A DNA stretch of 64,000 bases from Actinomadura pelletieri DSM 43383 (lineage in GTDB: Bacteria > Actinomycetota > Actinomycetes > Streptosporangiales > Streptosporangiaceae). A model generated the notes under the pieces. The model saw nothing but the letters and a program-made list of their open reading frames with translations, did not search any database and was not told the origin of the DNA. Positions 8,845 through 17,303 of this stretch are shown one piece after another (positions within the stretch are counted from its first letter, which is position 1; each line of letters starts with the position of its first letter). The stretch is from positions 682,001 through 746,000 of the forward strand of contig NZ_RBWU01000005.1 in the NCBI RefSeq assembly GCF_003634705.1, read 5' to 3'. A program made the translations under genes and the position numbers.

Positions 8845-9556
8845 GCAGAAGGCCGCCATCGAGCGGTTCCACCCGCTGCACCGGGCGCTGATCCTGGAGC
8901 GCGCCTGCTCGGTGTCGCTGCGGCGGGACGACTGGGAGCCGGTGATCCAAAGTCTCGCGCGGCACGGCGCCGAGGTGCGGCGGCGCCGATGGCGGTTGCC
9001 GAAGCGGGTCCCGGGCGTCCTGGTGCCGATGCTGCGGATCCTCGCCGCCGACATGCCGCCCGACGGGGTGCTGTCGGTCGCCGCGGACATGCGGGGCTCC
9101 AACGTCCCGGAGAAGAAGGGGCCGGAGCAGCACGTGCCCACCCAGCATCCGATCTCGGCGATGCGGCAGTGGTACGTGGTCGACCCGTGGCTGCGGATAC
9201 GGGCCGAGCTGCGCGACGGCAGCGTCGTCGAACTCGACGTCACCGACCGGATCAGGAATCGCAAGTACCGCAAGAACGCACGCGGCAAGGTCAAGCTCAA
9301 GAGCAAGTCGAAGACGGTGCAGATCGTGCGGGTCACCAGGCGGCTGGCGAAGGACGCGGTCGTCCGGCCGCCCACCGCGCCGCCGCCCCGCTGGATCAGG
9401 GTGCGGGTCAAGCGGGGCGCCCGGATGGTGATCCGCGCCAACGGCAAGTTCCCGGGACCGCTGGAGGACCAGGCCATGATCGACCGGATCCTGCACGTGT
9501 CGACGGAGCCGTTCCGGTGGACGCCGCCGGGCACGGCGGCGAGGAGGGCCCGGTGA
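8831..9556 (+). CDS. Unrecognised basic protein in glycosyltransferase operon
   Basis: I do not recognise this 241-aa protein. It has no signal peptide or membrane helix. The middle (~135-165) is very rich in lysine and arginine (RNRKYRKNARGKVKLKSKSK), and a second basic patch WIRVRVKRGARMVI lies near ~188. The N-terminus is also basic and aromatic (MFWRKQKAAIERFHPLHRAL). Such a composition could suit binding to nucleic acid, ribosomes or acidic phospholipid, but nothing decides between these. The start ATG 8831 overlaps the end of the upstream glycosyltransferase by 14 bases, so it is translationally coupled, which points to a role with the glycosyltransferases. Confidence 0.75.
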   Translation: MFWRKQKAAIERFHPLHRALILERACSVSLRRDDWEPVIQSLARHGAEVRRRRWRLPKRVPGVLVPMLRILAADMPPDGVLSVAADMRGSNVPEKKGPEQHVPTQHPISAMRQWYVVDPWLRIRAELRDGSVVELDVTDRIRNRKYRKNARGKVKLKSKSKTVQIVRVTRRLAKDAVVRPPTAPPPRWIRVRVKRGARMVIRANGKFPGPLEDQAMIDRILHVSTEPFRWTPPGTAARRAR

Positions 9557-9912
9557 CGGTGACCCGCTGCCAGGTGACCACCGGGTTCTTCGTGCTCGGC
9601 CGCTGCGGGCAGGCGGCGGTCGCGTCGTGCGGGCGGTGCGGCCGTCCCGTCTGCGCCGCGCACGCCGGGCCGGGCGGGCTGTGCCCCGAGTGCGCGGCGG
9701 CACAGGGCTACGGGACGCACGACCCGCACGAGCCGGCGTGGACGACCGGATACCGCCGCCACTACTACCAGAGCAGTTCCCACGCCTACACCGACGCGAC
9801 CTGGTACGCCTCGTTCGACGAGTACGACCGCGGGGCGTTCGACCCGGGCGACGACTACGCGCACGGCGGCGACTGGGGGCCGGACGACGACACGGGATTC
9901 GTGGACAGCTGA
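9553..9912 (+). CDS. Small Cys-rich (zinc-ribbon/B-box-like) protein
   Basis: This 119-aa protein begins at GTG 9553, overlapping the previous stop as GTGA. Residues ~6-50 hold eight closely spaced Cys/His candidates (RCQVTTG, GRCGQ, SCGRCGRPVCAAHAG, LCPECAAA), consistent with one or two zinc sites resembling a B-box or treble-clef knuckle. The tail (~58-119) is unusual: rich in Tyr, Asp, Ser, Gly and His with no predicted fold (HYYQSSSHAYTDATWY, FDPGDDYAHGGDWGPDDD). The function is unknown. A zinc module plus disordered acidic tail suggests a protein-interaction adaptor, which is inference. The next gene starts within its stop codon. Confidence 0.75.
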   Translation: MTVTRCQVTTGFFVLGRCGQAAVASCGRCGRPVCAAHAGPGGLCPECAAAQGYGTHDPHEPAWTTGYRRHYYQSSSHAYTDATWYASFDEYDRGAFDPGDDYAHGGDWGPDDDTGFVDS

Positions 9913-11033
9913 TGCCCCGCGTCCTGTGGATCACCGAGCACTATCCGCCGAGCCGGGGCGGCATGTCCCAGTCGTGCGACCGGATCGTCCGGGGGCTGCG
10001 CGGCGCCGGCGTCGAGGTCGACGTGGCGCATCTGACGCGCCGAGCGAGCCCGTGGGGCGTCACGCGCGAGCACGGCGGGCGGCTCGTCACGGCCCCGCTC
10101 GGCGACGACGCCGAGAACGCGCTGCGGCGCCTGTGGACGACCCTCACCGCCGAGGACCTCACCGGCTACGACCATGTCGTCGCGTTCGGCGGCGTGTACG
10201 CGCTGCTCGCGGCGCCCGTCCTGTCCGCGCTGCTGGACGCGCCGCTGGTCACGCTGCTGCGCGGCAACGACATCGACGTCGGCGCGTTCTCGATGCGGCG
10301 GCGCGGCGTGCTGACGGACGCGCTGCGCGCCTCGGCCCGCGTGTGCGTCGTCGCGCGTTCGCACATTCCGCTGGTGACCGCGCTCGCGCCGGACACGGCG
10401 GTGACGTTCGTCGCCAACAGCGTCGACACCGCGCACTGGCGGATCCTGCCGTCCGAGCGGAAACGGGGTCTGGCGTGGCGGGACGAGCACGTCCGTGCGG
10501 GGCGCCGCACGGTCGGGCTCATCGGGCAGCTCAAGGTCAAGAAGGGCGTCGGGTTCTTCCTGGACGCGTTGGCCGCGTCCGGGCACGCCGAGGCGTTCCA
10601 TCTGCTGCTGGTCGGCGAGGTCGAGGAGTCCGTGCAGGAGTGGCTCGGCGCCCGCGCGGACTCGGTACCGCACTCGTTCCTGCCGTTCCTCGACCGCTAC
10701 GAGCTTCCCGCCGTGTACGCGAGCTGCGACCTGGTCGCCCTGCCGTCGTTCTACGACGGGATGCCGAACGTGGCGTTGGAGGCGGCGGCACTCGGCGTGC
10801 CGCTGATCGCCTCGGACGGCGGCGGGCTCGCGGACGTGGCCGACGACGAGATCGGCTTCGTGTTCCGCGCGGGTGACGCGCACGCCTGCCGCGCGGCGAT
10901 CGACCGGGCCGCGCGGGCGGCCGACGCGGACCTCGCGCGGCTCGGCGCCGCCGCGGCGGAGCGGATCCGGCGCGACTTCACCCCGGCCGCGGAGACCGCC
11001 GGGTACCTCGCCGTCCTCGACGCGGTCCGTTGA
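9912..11033 (+). CDS. GT4-family glycosyltransferase
   Basis: A 373-aa GT-B fold enzyme whose ATG overlaps the preceding stop (ATGA). The N-terminus MPRVLWITEHYPPSRGGMSQ is the classical acceptor-domain start of GT4 proteins (glycine-rich loop after PPSRGG). In the donor domain TVGLIGQLKVKKG and DGMPNVALEAAALGVPLIAS give the sugar-nucleotide binding site, including the conserved glutamate before AAALG. It is not a duplicate of the first glycosyltransferase of the operon: the motifs match but the surrounding sequence differs. Two GT4 enzymes in one operon suggest sequential sugar additions to one product; the product is not known. Confidence 0.88.
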   Translation: MPRVLWITEHYPPSRGGMSQSCDRIVRGLRGAGVEVDVAHLTRRASPWGVTREHGGRLVTAPLGDDAENALRRLWTTLTAEDLTGYDHVVAFGGVYALLAAPVLSALLDAPLVTLLRGNDIDVGAFSMRRRGVLTDALRASARVCVVARSHIPLVTALAPDTAVTFVANSVDTAHWRILPSERKRGLAWRDEHVRAGRRTVGLIGQLKVKKGVGFFLDALAASGHAEAFHLLLVGEVEESVQEWLGARADSVPHSFLPFLDRYELPAVYASCDLVALPSFYDGMPNVALEAAALGVPLIASDGGGLADVADDEIGFVFRAGDAHACRAAIDRAARAADADLARLGAAAAERIRRDFTPAAETAGYLAVLDAVR

Positions 11034-11821
11034 TCGCCTGCTACGCGGCCGGGGACGGGCTCGGGCATCTGACGCGCCTGCGCTCCGTCCTGCACACGCT
11101 GCGCCGGGACGGTCCCGTGACCGTGGCGACGGCCTCCCCGTTCGCGGCGGATCCGCGTGTCACGGGCGGCTGGCACGTCGTGTCGTCCCTCGACGGCGTG
11201 GCCGCCGACGAGGTGATCGTCGACGCCTTCCCCGCCGGGCTGAGGGGCGAGCTGACGGGCGTTCCGGCGGGCGCGCGACCGGCGGGCCCGCGGGTCACCC
11301 ATCTGGCGCGGCTGTTGCGCTGGGACGCCTACCGGCCGCTGCTTCCCGCCGACCCGCCGCGTTTCGACCGCACGTTCGTCCTCGAACCCCTGGACCCCGC
11401 GCACCACGCCTACCTGTGTTCGGTCTCCACGGAGGTCGTCCCGCTGACGCTCGCCGACCCACCGGCGGAGCCGCTCGACGTGGACGGCTGGCTCATCGTC
11501 CACAGCGGGCCCGACGCGGAGACGCTCGAACTCGTCGCCTACGCGCGGGACATGGCGGCCGTCGAGGGCGTCCGACCCCCGATGACGCTGGTGTCGCCGC
11601 GGAGGCCGGACGGTCTGCCACCGGGAGTCGCGCACCTGGACGCCTACCCGGCCTGCCCGCCGGGTCCGAACGTGGAACGCGTCGTGACCGCCGCCGGGTT
11701 CAACGCCGTCCGCCAATACGAACCGTGGCGACACATGCACCGTATGTTGCCGTTTCCGCGCAGCCTGGACGACCAGTTCGCCCGCGCGTCCCGAGCCAGA
11801 CGGGAAACGGTTCCGCGCTAG
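11030..11821 (+). CDS. MurG/GT28-like glycosyltransferase-related protein
   Basis: This 263-aa protein starts at TTG 11030, overlapping the previous stop as TTGA. The first residues IACYAAGDGLGHLTRLRSV contain the GxGxxGHLTR loop found in GT-B enzymes such as MurG. Near the C-terminus VVTAAGFNAVRQYEPWRHM resembles the MurG-type loop that recognises the donor, but the protein is shorter than a full GT-B enzyme (usually 350 or more residues), with a reduced donor domain. It may be a minimal or degenerate glycosyltransferase, or an accessory subunit of one. It ends in CTAG at 11818-11821, a palindrome that supplies the stop codon of both this gene and the convergent yceI-like gene. Confidence 0.65.
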   Translation: MIACYAAGDGLGHLTRLRSVLHTLRRDGPVTVATASPFAADPRVTGGWHVVSSLDGVAADEVIVDAFPAGLRGELTGVPAGARPAGPRVTHLARLLRWDAYRPLLPADPPRFDRTFVLEPLDPAHHAYLCSVSTEVVPLTLADPPAEPLDVDGWLIVHSGPDAETLELVAYARDMAAVEGVRPPMTLVSPRRPDGLPPGVAHLDAYPACPPGPNVERVVTAAGFNAVRQYEPWRHMHRMLPFPRSLDDQFARASRARRETVPR

Positions 11822-12348
11822 GCGGGGAGCGTCACCTCGAACTCCACCTCGACGTCGTCGGCGAGCCTGAGGGCCCCGAAGAACGCCGAGTACGGCTTGA
11901 TGCCCCATCGGCTCTGCGTCACGGTGGCGGAACCGCGCACCACGTCGCCCTCCAGGGCGGCCGTCACCCGGACGGGTTTCACCCGCCCCATGATCTTCAG
12001 GTCGCCCTCGATGGCGTCGGTGCCGACGTTCGTCGACGTGAACGTGATCTCCGGGTGTCGCCGGGTGTCCAGAACCTTGCCCAGGGTCTTCTCGATCTCC
12101 GCGCGGTCCTGGTCGGTCAGCGGTTTGACGCCGCCGGTGCCCGCGCGGACCTCAAGCCCGTCCGGCGGGACGACCACCTCGACCGACGAGGTGTCCAGCG
12201 GCTCGCGGGCCTGGACCGTCGCCGACCAGCGCGTGGCCTCCAGGATCAGGTCATGGCCCGCCCGCCGGCCGAGCCCGCTGCGGCCCGTCCTGACCAGCAG
12301 GCGACCGTTGTCCGGTCCCAGCTCGTACGTTCCTTCTCGTACTGCCAT
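11818..12348 (-). CDS. YceI-family lipocalin-like protein
   Basis: A 176-aa protein with the YceI domain over almost its full length: YELGPDNGRLLVRTGRSG at the start, HDLILEATRWSATV, TRRHPEITFTSTNV (~105) and MGRVKPVRVTAALEG. The family forms a beta-barrel that binds polyisoprenoid-like lipids. There is no signal peptide, so it is probably cytoplasmic as in many actinobacterial members. Its ligand is not known. It converges on the glycosyltransferase operon with a shared CTAG stop. A link between a polyprenoid-binding protein and a glycan pathway is tempting but the genes are on opposite strands. Confidence 0.88.
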   Translation of the reverse strand: MAVREGTYELGPDNGRLLVRTGRSGLGRRAGHDLILEATRWSATVQAREPLDTSSVEVVVPPDGLEVRAGTGGVKPLTDQDRAEIEKTLGKVLDTRRHPEITFTSTNVGTDAIEGDLKIMGRVKPVRVTAALEGDVVRGSATVTQSRWGIKPYSAFFGALRLADDVEVEFEVTLPA

Positions 12349-12381
12349 CTGTTCACCATGACACGCGCCCGCCCGAACGTC

Positions 12382-13416
12382 TCACTCCAGGCAGGTCACC
12401 TTGGGTTGTGGACGGTACTCGGTGTGGAACTTCTCCCGGCGGACCTGGCGGCCGTCCCGCAGCAGCGTCCGCCACACGTCGATCTCGAAACCGTTGCGCC
12501 CGCGGGTGGGCACGCAGTCCCACCCGCGTCCGGAACCCGTGCCGAACGGCGTGACCCCGTACCGCTCGGACGACCTGGACCTCACCTGGTAGCGGCGTTC
12601 GCCCCACAGGTTCACCGTCAGCGACGACGCGCCGTGCACCACCTCGATGCGCACGGGACGTCTCGTGTCGTTCCGCCAGGTGAAGTCGAGGCCCGGGTAC
12701 GACACGGCCGCCTCTCGCCCCTCCGGATACTCCGGCATGTACATCGAGTGCGCGCGCGCCTTCCGGATGTCCAACCCCGCGCGGAAGACCGCGTTGAACA
12801 GCGTCGAAGACACCTGGCAGACGCCGCCGCCCACATCGTTCACCAGCCGCGATCCCATGATGGCGGGCGCGGGCACGTAGCCGCGGCTCTCGGTGCGCGG
12901 GCCGACGACATCGTTGAACGAGAACGTCGTGCCCGGCGCGACGACGTGCCCGTCCAGCATCTCGGCGGCGAGCGCGATGTTGCGCACCCGTGGTTCTCCG
13001 GGCTCGAACCAGGTCGTGTAAGTGCTCATCGGCTCCGCGCGCGTTCCCCGGTCGGGGACCGCCTTCACCGGTAAGGCGTCGTTCCGCGGCACCTGCTGAC
13101 GGTCGGCCTGCGCCGTGGACGCGCCGGACCCCCGCGCGAGCCCCAGGTAAGCACCCAACAGAAGCCCGGTCGTCGCCAGCGCGCCCGCGACGAGCGGCCA
13201 CCACTGCCGGACGCAGTCCCGCAACTCCGGCTGCCGTGCATGGAACCGTCCCTTTCCGCCACCGGCTCTCGTGTCCTGGGCCCTCGCGCCACCGGGCCTC
13301 CTCCGGCCGGGTCGTCTCCCCCCGCCGGTCCGGGTCCGCCTCACGAAACTCCACACCCCCCGCGGATCCCCCGACGGGGATCCCGCAACGAACCCTCCCC
13401 CGGGCCGGCCCGACAC
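12382..13416 (-). CDS. VanW-family membrane-anchored protein
   Basis: A 344-aa protein with one membrane helix (WPLVAGALATTGLLLGAYLG, ~71-90) followed by an extracytoplasmic VanW domain. The domain core is clear: AAEMLDGHVVAPGTTFSFND, GPRTESRGY and NDVGGGVCQVSSTLFNAV (~192-209). VanW proteins occur beside vancomycin-resistance or sporulation/wall genes, but no biochemical activity is established. The frame stays open to 13524, which would overlap the DUF6158 gene by 58 bases; GTG 13416 avoids that, and GTG 13356 is another option, so the start is uncertain. A Pro/Arg-rich cytoplasmic tail precedes the helix. Confidence 0.82.
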   Translation of the reverse strand: MSGRPGGGFVAGSPSGDPRGVWSFVRRTRTGGGRRPGRRRPGGARAQDTRAGGGKGRFHARQPELRDCVRQWWPLVAGALATTGLLLGAYLGLARGSGASTAQADRQQVPRNDALPVKAVPDRGTRAEPMSTYTTWFEPGEPRVRNIALAAEMLDGHVVAPGTTFSFNDVVGPRTESRGYVPAPAIMGSRLVNDVGGGVCQVSSTLFNAVFRAGLDIRKARAHSMYMPEYPEGREAAVSYPGLDFTWRNDTRRPVRIEVVHGASSLTVNLWGERRYQVRSRSSERYGVTPFGTGSGRGWDCVPTRGRNGFEIDVWRTLLRDGRQVRREKFHTEYRPQPKVTCLE

Positions 13417-13466
13417 GCCCGCGTCTTTGCGCGAACAACACCCGGACAACAGCGAATCCAGGCACG

Positions 13467-13703
13467 TCAGCGGGCCCGCGCGCCCTCCCGCAGCCGCTCG
13501 GGGTCGATCTCGCGGCCCGGCCACCGGCGGAGATACTCGGCCTCCAGCTGGTTCATCCGGCGCGTGTGCTCCCCGTACGCCTGGTCGGCGGCGTGTCTGA
13601 GGGCGTCCATCCGCGTCGCGTACAGGTGCGCGAGCTCACGGAACAGGTCGTCGTCGGTGAGGTCGCCGGGGTCGACCCCCGGTTCGGTGTCATCGGTCGT
13701 CAT
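13467..13703 (-). CDS. DUF6158 family protein
   Basis: A 78-aa soluble acidic/helical protein with the family signature DLTDDDLFRELAHLYATR (~13-30) and HTRRMNQLEAEYLRRWPG (~44-61). Two amphipathic helices are likely. The function is unknown; homologues are widespread small actinobacterial proteins. A strong GGAGGAGG-type ribosome-binding site precedes ATG 13703. It lies 33 bases downstream of the PAP2-kinase gene on the same strand and is probably cotranscribed with it and with the VanW gene. Confidence 0.8.
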   Translation of the reverse strand: MTTDDTEPGVDPGDLTDDDLFRELAHLYATRMDALRHAADQAYGEHTRRMNQLEAEYLRRWPGREIDPERLREGARAR

Positions 13704-13736
13704 GTGCTGCCTCCTCCTCCGCGGGCGCCTCGTCCC

Positions 13737-15350
13737 CTACCCGGAGGCGACCGGCGTGAACACCGCGAGGGCGCGGGGGTGCTTGCCGAACCGCACCGGC
13801 CCCGGCGAGGACGACACCTCACCGTCCCGGGCGATCCGCAGCCCGCCCGACCGGGACGCCAGCTCCAGCCCGGAGGCCCGCCACGCGCGGAACCCGGGCG
13901 TGATGTGCAGGTGCCCGACCAGGACGGCGGCGACCGCGCGGACGCGGGGAACCCGGCGCCCGGTCGCGACCATCCGTATGTCGAGCCGCGCGTCGTCGAG
14001 CCGGTCGCGCCAGGTGGGGGCGGCGCCGCGCGACCCGTACGCGCAGTTCCCGACGAACGCCAGCCACACGCGGCGGTCCCGGCCGTCCACGGTCACCTCG
14101 ACCGGTTCGGAGTGCCGCAGCGTGCGGACGGCGGCGACCGCGAGCGCCGGCCACTTCCCGAGGCGCTTCTCCAGCCGTTCTCGCCGGTCGACCAGCTCGG
14201 TGTAGGCTCCGAAGCTCGCCGTGTTGAGGAAGAGCCGTTCCTCCTTGTCCGCCGCCGTACCGCTGACGGGTGTGACAAATGCCACGTCCACGTGGCCGAG
14301 TCGTCCGTCCCGGTACGCGGCGACCGCGTCGGTCACCGACTCCACGCCGAGCGCGCGGGCGAAATGGTCGAACGTCCCGCCGGGGACGACGAGCAGCGGC
14401 ACATCGTGCTTCAGCGCGGCGCGCGCTCCCGCGTTCACGGTGCCGTCCCCGCCGACGACCGCGAGCACCGCGGCCCGCCGGGCGGCCTCGCCGAACACCT
14501 TGTCGACGTCCTCGTCCTGCCCGAGCCGGACGATCTTCGCCGCGGGCAGTTCCCGTCGGAGCAGCTCGACCACCGGATCCGGGCGGCCCGGCAGGATCGC
14601 CGCGGTGGCGCCTCCGACACCGCCCGATCCGGGATTGACGACCACGACCAGCCCGTCGCCGTCCTCGCTGACCAGGCCCTTCGCGTCCTCGCTCCGGGTC
14701 ACGCGGGCCACCGGAGGGCGCGCGGGCCACACCATGCGCGTGCCGAGCGCCGCCAGCGCGCCGATCCCCACGCCCGCCAGCACGTCGCCCGGGTAGTGCG
14801 CGCCGGTGTAGACGCGGGAGAACGCGACCGCCGCCGCCGTCGCCGCGACCGGCACGGCCACCGGGCGCGGCGCCTCCAGCGCGACACCGGTCGCGAACGC
14901 CGCCGCCGACGCCGAATGCCCGGACGGGAACGCGTGCGACGTCGGCAGCTTCCACCGGATCCGGATCGGCGGCACCAGGTCGACGACGGGCCGCTTGCGG
15001 CGGAACGCCTGCTTGCCGAGCAGGTTCACCGCCGGGCTCGCCACCGCGATCGCGATGGAGCCGCGCAGCGCGGCCCGCCGCAGCCGGGCCCGTCCGGTGG
15101 CCCCCAGCACACCCGCGGTCGTGAACCACAGGACGCCGTGGTCGGCGAACCTCGACAGCCTCGGCAGGACGTACTCAAGCCCGCGCAGCCGTGCCGCCGC
15201 GACCCGGTCGAACGCCCACCGGTCCACCCGTCCGAGCCTGCGCAGCAGGCCACGACGCGGCTCGGGCGCCGTCCGGTGGCGGCGCGGCGGGACGGGCCAG
15301 GTCGGCGCGGCGGCACCCGCGTGGGGACGCCGTGAACGGTTGACGCGCAT
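13737..15350 (-). CDS. PAP2 phosphatase-diacylglycerol/lipid kinase fusion
   Basis: A 537-aa two-enzyme fusion. The N-terminal part (~30-205) is a membrane PAP2 lipid phosphatase with its three motifs KQAFRRKRP, PSGHSASAAAF (~141) and SRVYTGAHYPGDVLAG (~175). The C-terminal part (~210-537) is a diacylglycerol-kinase-like catalytic domain: VVVVNPGSGG, VVGGDGTVN and VVPGGTFDHFARAL. One half removes phosphate from a lipid, the other phosphorylates a lipid such as diacylglycerol or a sphingoid/polyprenol, so the two may recycle carrier lipids. This architecture is known in actinobacteria. ATG 15350 is chosen because the upstream in-frame extension has no family similarity. It is divergent from a polysaccharide exporter. 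Confidence 0.88.
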   Translation of the reverse strand: MRVNRSRRPHAGAAAPTWPVPPRRHRTAPEPRRGLLRRLGRVDRWAFDRVAAARLRGLEYVLPRLSRFADHGVLWFTTAGVLGATGRARLRRAALRGSIAIAVASPAVNLLGKQAFRRKRPVVDLVPPIRIRWKLPTSHAFPSGHSASAAAFATGVALEAPRPVAVPVAATAAAVAFSRVYTGAHYPGDVLAGVGIGALAALGTRMVWPARPPVARVTRSEDAKGLVSEDGDGLVVVVNPGSGGVGGATAAILPGRPDPVVELLRRELPAAKIVRLGQDEDVDKVFGEAARRAAVLAVVGGDGTVNAGARAALKHDVPLLVVPGGTFDHFARALGVESVTDAVAAYRDGRLGHVDVAFVTPVSGTAADKEERLFLNTASFGAYTELVDRRERLEKRLGKWPALAVAAVRTLRHSEPVEVTVDGRDRRVWLAFVGNCAYGSRGAAPTWRDRLDDARLDIRMVATGRRVPRVRAVAAVLVGHLHITPGFRAWRASGLELASRSGGLRIARDGEVSSSPGPVRFGKHPRALAVFTPVASG

Positions 15351-15447
15351 GCCCCGGGTATCCCCAGGGACGGCGACATGATTCCGCAAAGATCTCAAAT
15401 CAGGGGTCACATGAGGGTGTACGTCACTCCGGACTCGGCGACTGCAA

Positions 15448-15453
15448 TAGGCT
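15448..15453 (+). promoter_or_regulatory. -10 hexamer of leaderless ABC exporter operon
   Basis: TAGGCT ends 7 bases before ATG 15461; no Shine-Dalgarno sequence is seen. The 110-base divergent region also carries the promoter of the PAP2-kinase gene on the other strand. Confidence 0.45.
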
Positions 15454-15460
15454 TCGCGGC

Positions 15461-16429
15461 ATGAGTCACCCGGAACGGCTCGGTTCCCCGGGTGGTGAGT
15501 CGGTCGGAACGATCGCGGAGCCTCCTCACGTGAACGAGAAGCTGGCCGACTACGCCGCCCGCCACGGGCTGAGGCAGAGCGCCGCGCGCCCCCCGCTCGG
15601 CAAGTACCTCCAGAGCGTGTGGGCACGCCGGAACTTCATCTGGGCGTTCGCGTCCGCGAAGAACATCTCGCTGTACAGCGACTCGCGGCTCGGCCAGGTG
15701 TGGCAGGTCCTCACGCCGCTGCTGAACGCGGCGGTCTATTACCTGATCTTCGGGTTGCTGCTCGGCCTCAGCCGCGGGCTGCCGGACTTCATCCCGTTCC
15801 TGGTGACCGGCGTCTTCCTGTTCGGCTTCACACAGCGGTCGGTCACCTCGGGCGCCAAGTCCGTCGGCGACAACCTGTCGCTGATCAGGGCGCTGCACTT
15901 CCCGCGGGCGACGCTGCCGCTCGCGATCGCCGTCGTCGAGCTCCAGCAGTTGCTGCTGTCGCTGGGCGTGCTGTTCGCGATCGTGTTCGCCTACGGCGAG
16001 CCGCTCAGCCTGTACCTGCTGCTGTTCGTGCCCGTGGTGATGCTCCAGCTCATGTTCAACGTGGGCATCAGCATGGTGATGGCGCGGATCGGCGCGTTCA
16101 ACCGCGACGTCACGCAGCTCCTGCCGTTCGTCATGCGCACCTGGCTCTACGCGTCCGGTGTGATCTTCAGCCTGCCGTCGCTGCTGGAGAAGGGCTCCAA
16201 GCTCTCCCAGTACCCCATCCTCGGCGAGCTGCTCCAGCTCAACCCGGCGTACATCTACCTGGAACTGAGCAGGCACGTGCTGCTCAGCGACTACCGCGAG
16301 TACATCGATCGCAAGTACCCCATGGACGTGGGTCAGTTGTGGCTGACCGCCGGGATCTGGTCCGTGGTGATGCTGGTCGGCGGGTTCCTGTACTTCTACA
16401 AAGCCGAGGAGCGGTACGGCCGTGGCTGA
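15461..16429 (+). CDS. ABC-2 type polysaccharide/teichoic-acid exporter permease
   Basis: A 322-aa permease of the Wzm/TagG family. After a ~70-residue cytoplasmic N-terminus containing DSRLGQVWQVLTPLLNAAVY, typical for this family, six helices follow (for example YLIFGLLLGLS, FIPFLVTGVFLFGF, AIAVVELQQLLLSLGVLFAI, FVPVVMLQLMFNVG, IWSVVMLVGGFLYFY). With the ATPase at 16422 it would flip or export an undecaprenyl- or lipid-linked glycan. The two genes overlap by 8 bases. The substrate is unknown; the glycosyltransferase operon at 7.6-11.8 kb is the nearest candidate source. Confidence 0.9.
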   Translation: MSHPERLGSPGGESVGTIAEPPHVNEKLADYAARHGLRQSAARPPLGKYLQSVWARRNFIWAFASAKNISLYSDSRLGQVWQVLTPLLNAAVYYLIFGLLLGLSRGLPDFIPFLVTGVFLFGFTQRSVTSGAKSVGDNLSLIRALHFPRATLPLAIAVVELQQLLLSLGVLFAIVFAYGEPLSLYLLLFVPVVMLQLMFNVGISMVMARIGAFNRDVTQLLPFVMRTWLYASGVIFSLPSLLEKGSKLSQYPILGELLQLNPAYIYLELSRHVLLSDYREYIDRKYPMDVGQLWLTAGIWSVVMLVGGFLYFYKAEERYGRG

Positions 16430-17216
16430 CACGAAGGTGCGCGGGAACAGCGTGGAGATCGACCCGAACCGGGAGCCGATCGTCGTCGTCGACGATCTGC
16501 ACATCATCTACCGGGTGTACGGCGCGGGCGGCAAGGGCAACGCGGCGTCGGCGTTCGCGCGGGTGGTGCGTCGCCGGAACCGTCCGTCGATGACGGAGGT
16601 CCACGCGATCAAGGGCCTGTCGTTCGTCGTCTACCGGGGCGAGGCAGTCGGCATCATCGGCACCAACGGTTCCGGCAAGTCGACGCTGTTGAAGGCCATC
16701 GCCGGGCTGCTGCCCCCGCACAGCGGCGGCGTCTACACCGACGGGCAGCCGTCCCTGCTCGGCGTGAACGCGGCCCTGATGAAGGACCTCACCGGCGAGC
16801 GCAACATCGTCCTCGGCTGCCTGGCGATGGGCATGTCCCCGACGGAGACCAGGTCCCGGTACCAGCAGATCGTCGACTTCGCCGGGTTGAAAGAGGGCTT
16901 CATCCAGTATCCGATGCGGACGTACTCGTCCGGCATGGGCGCCCGGCTCCGGTTCGCGATCGCGGCGGCCAAGACCCATGACGTCCTGCTGATCGACGAG
17001 GCCCTCGCCACCGGTGACGCCAAGTTCCGGACCAAGAGCAAGCGCCGGATCGACGAGCTGCGCAAGGAGGCGGGCGCGGTGTTCCTCGTCGCCCACCAGC
17101 TCGACACGATCAAGGAGATGTGCGACCGCGTCATCTGGATCGACGAGGGCCGGATGCACATGGACGGCGACCCCGAGGAGGTCGTCGCCGCCTACGTCGA
17201 GGCGACCGGGAAGTGA
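16422..17216 (+). CDS. ABC transporter ATPase, Wzt/TagH type
   Basis: A 264-aa ATPase partnering the permease at 15461. It has the extended N-terminus of glycan exporters (IVVVDDLHIIYRVYGAGGKG) before Walker A GTNGSGKST (~80), the divergent signature YSSGMGARLRFA (~170) typical of Wzt/TagH rather than LSGGQ, and Walker B VLLIDEALATGD. The carbohydrate-binding C-terminal domain present in long Wzt proteins is missing, so substrate recognition must rest on the permease or be independent of chain-end modification. Translation is coupled to the permease by an 8-base overlap. Confidence 0.9.
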   Translation: MADTKVRGNSVEIDPNREPIVVVDDLHIIYRVYGAGGKGNAASAFARVVRRRNRPSMTEVHAIKGLSFVVYRGEAVGIIGTNGSGKSTLLKAIAGLLPPHSGGVYTDGQPSLLGVNAALMKDLTGERNIVLGCLAMGMSPTETRSRYQQIVDFAGLKEGFIQYPMRTYSSGMGARLRFAIAAAKTHDVLLIDEALATGDAKFRTKSKRRIDELRKEAGAVFLVAHQLDTIKEMCDRVIWIDEGRMHMDGDPEEVVAAYVEATGK

Positions 17217-17303
17217 CCGGAGCCGTCCTGCCCTGAGGCGCCCCTGGTAAAGATGAGGGGACATCGCTCCACGTTTCTCATCGAGTCCCATGAGGAGGGC
17301 ATC

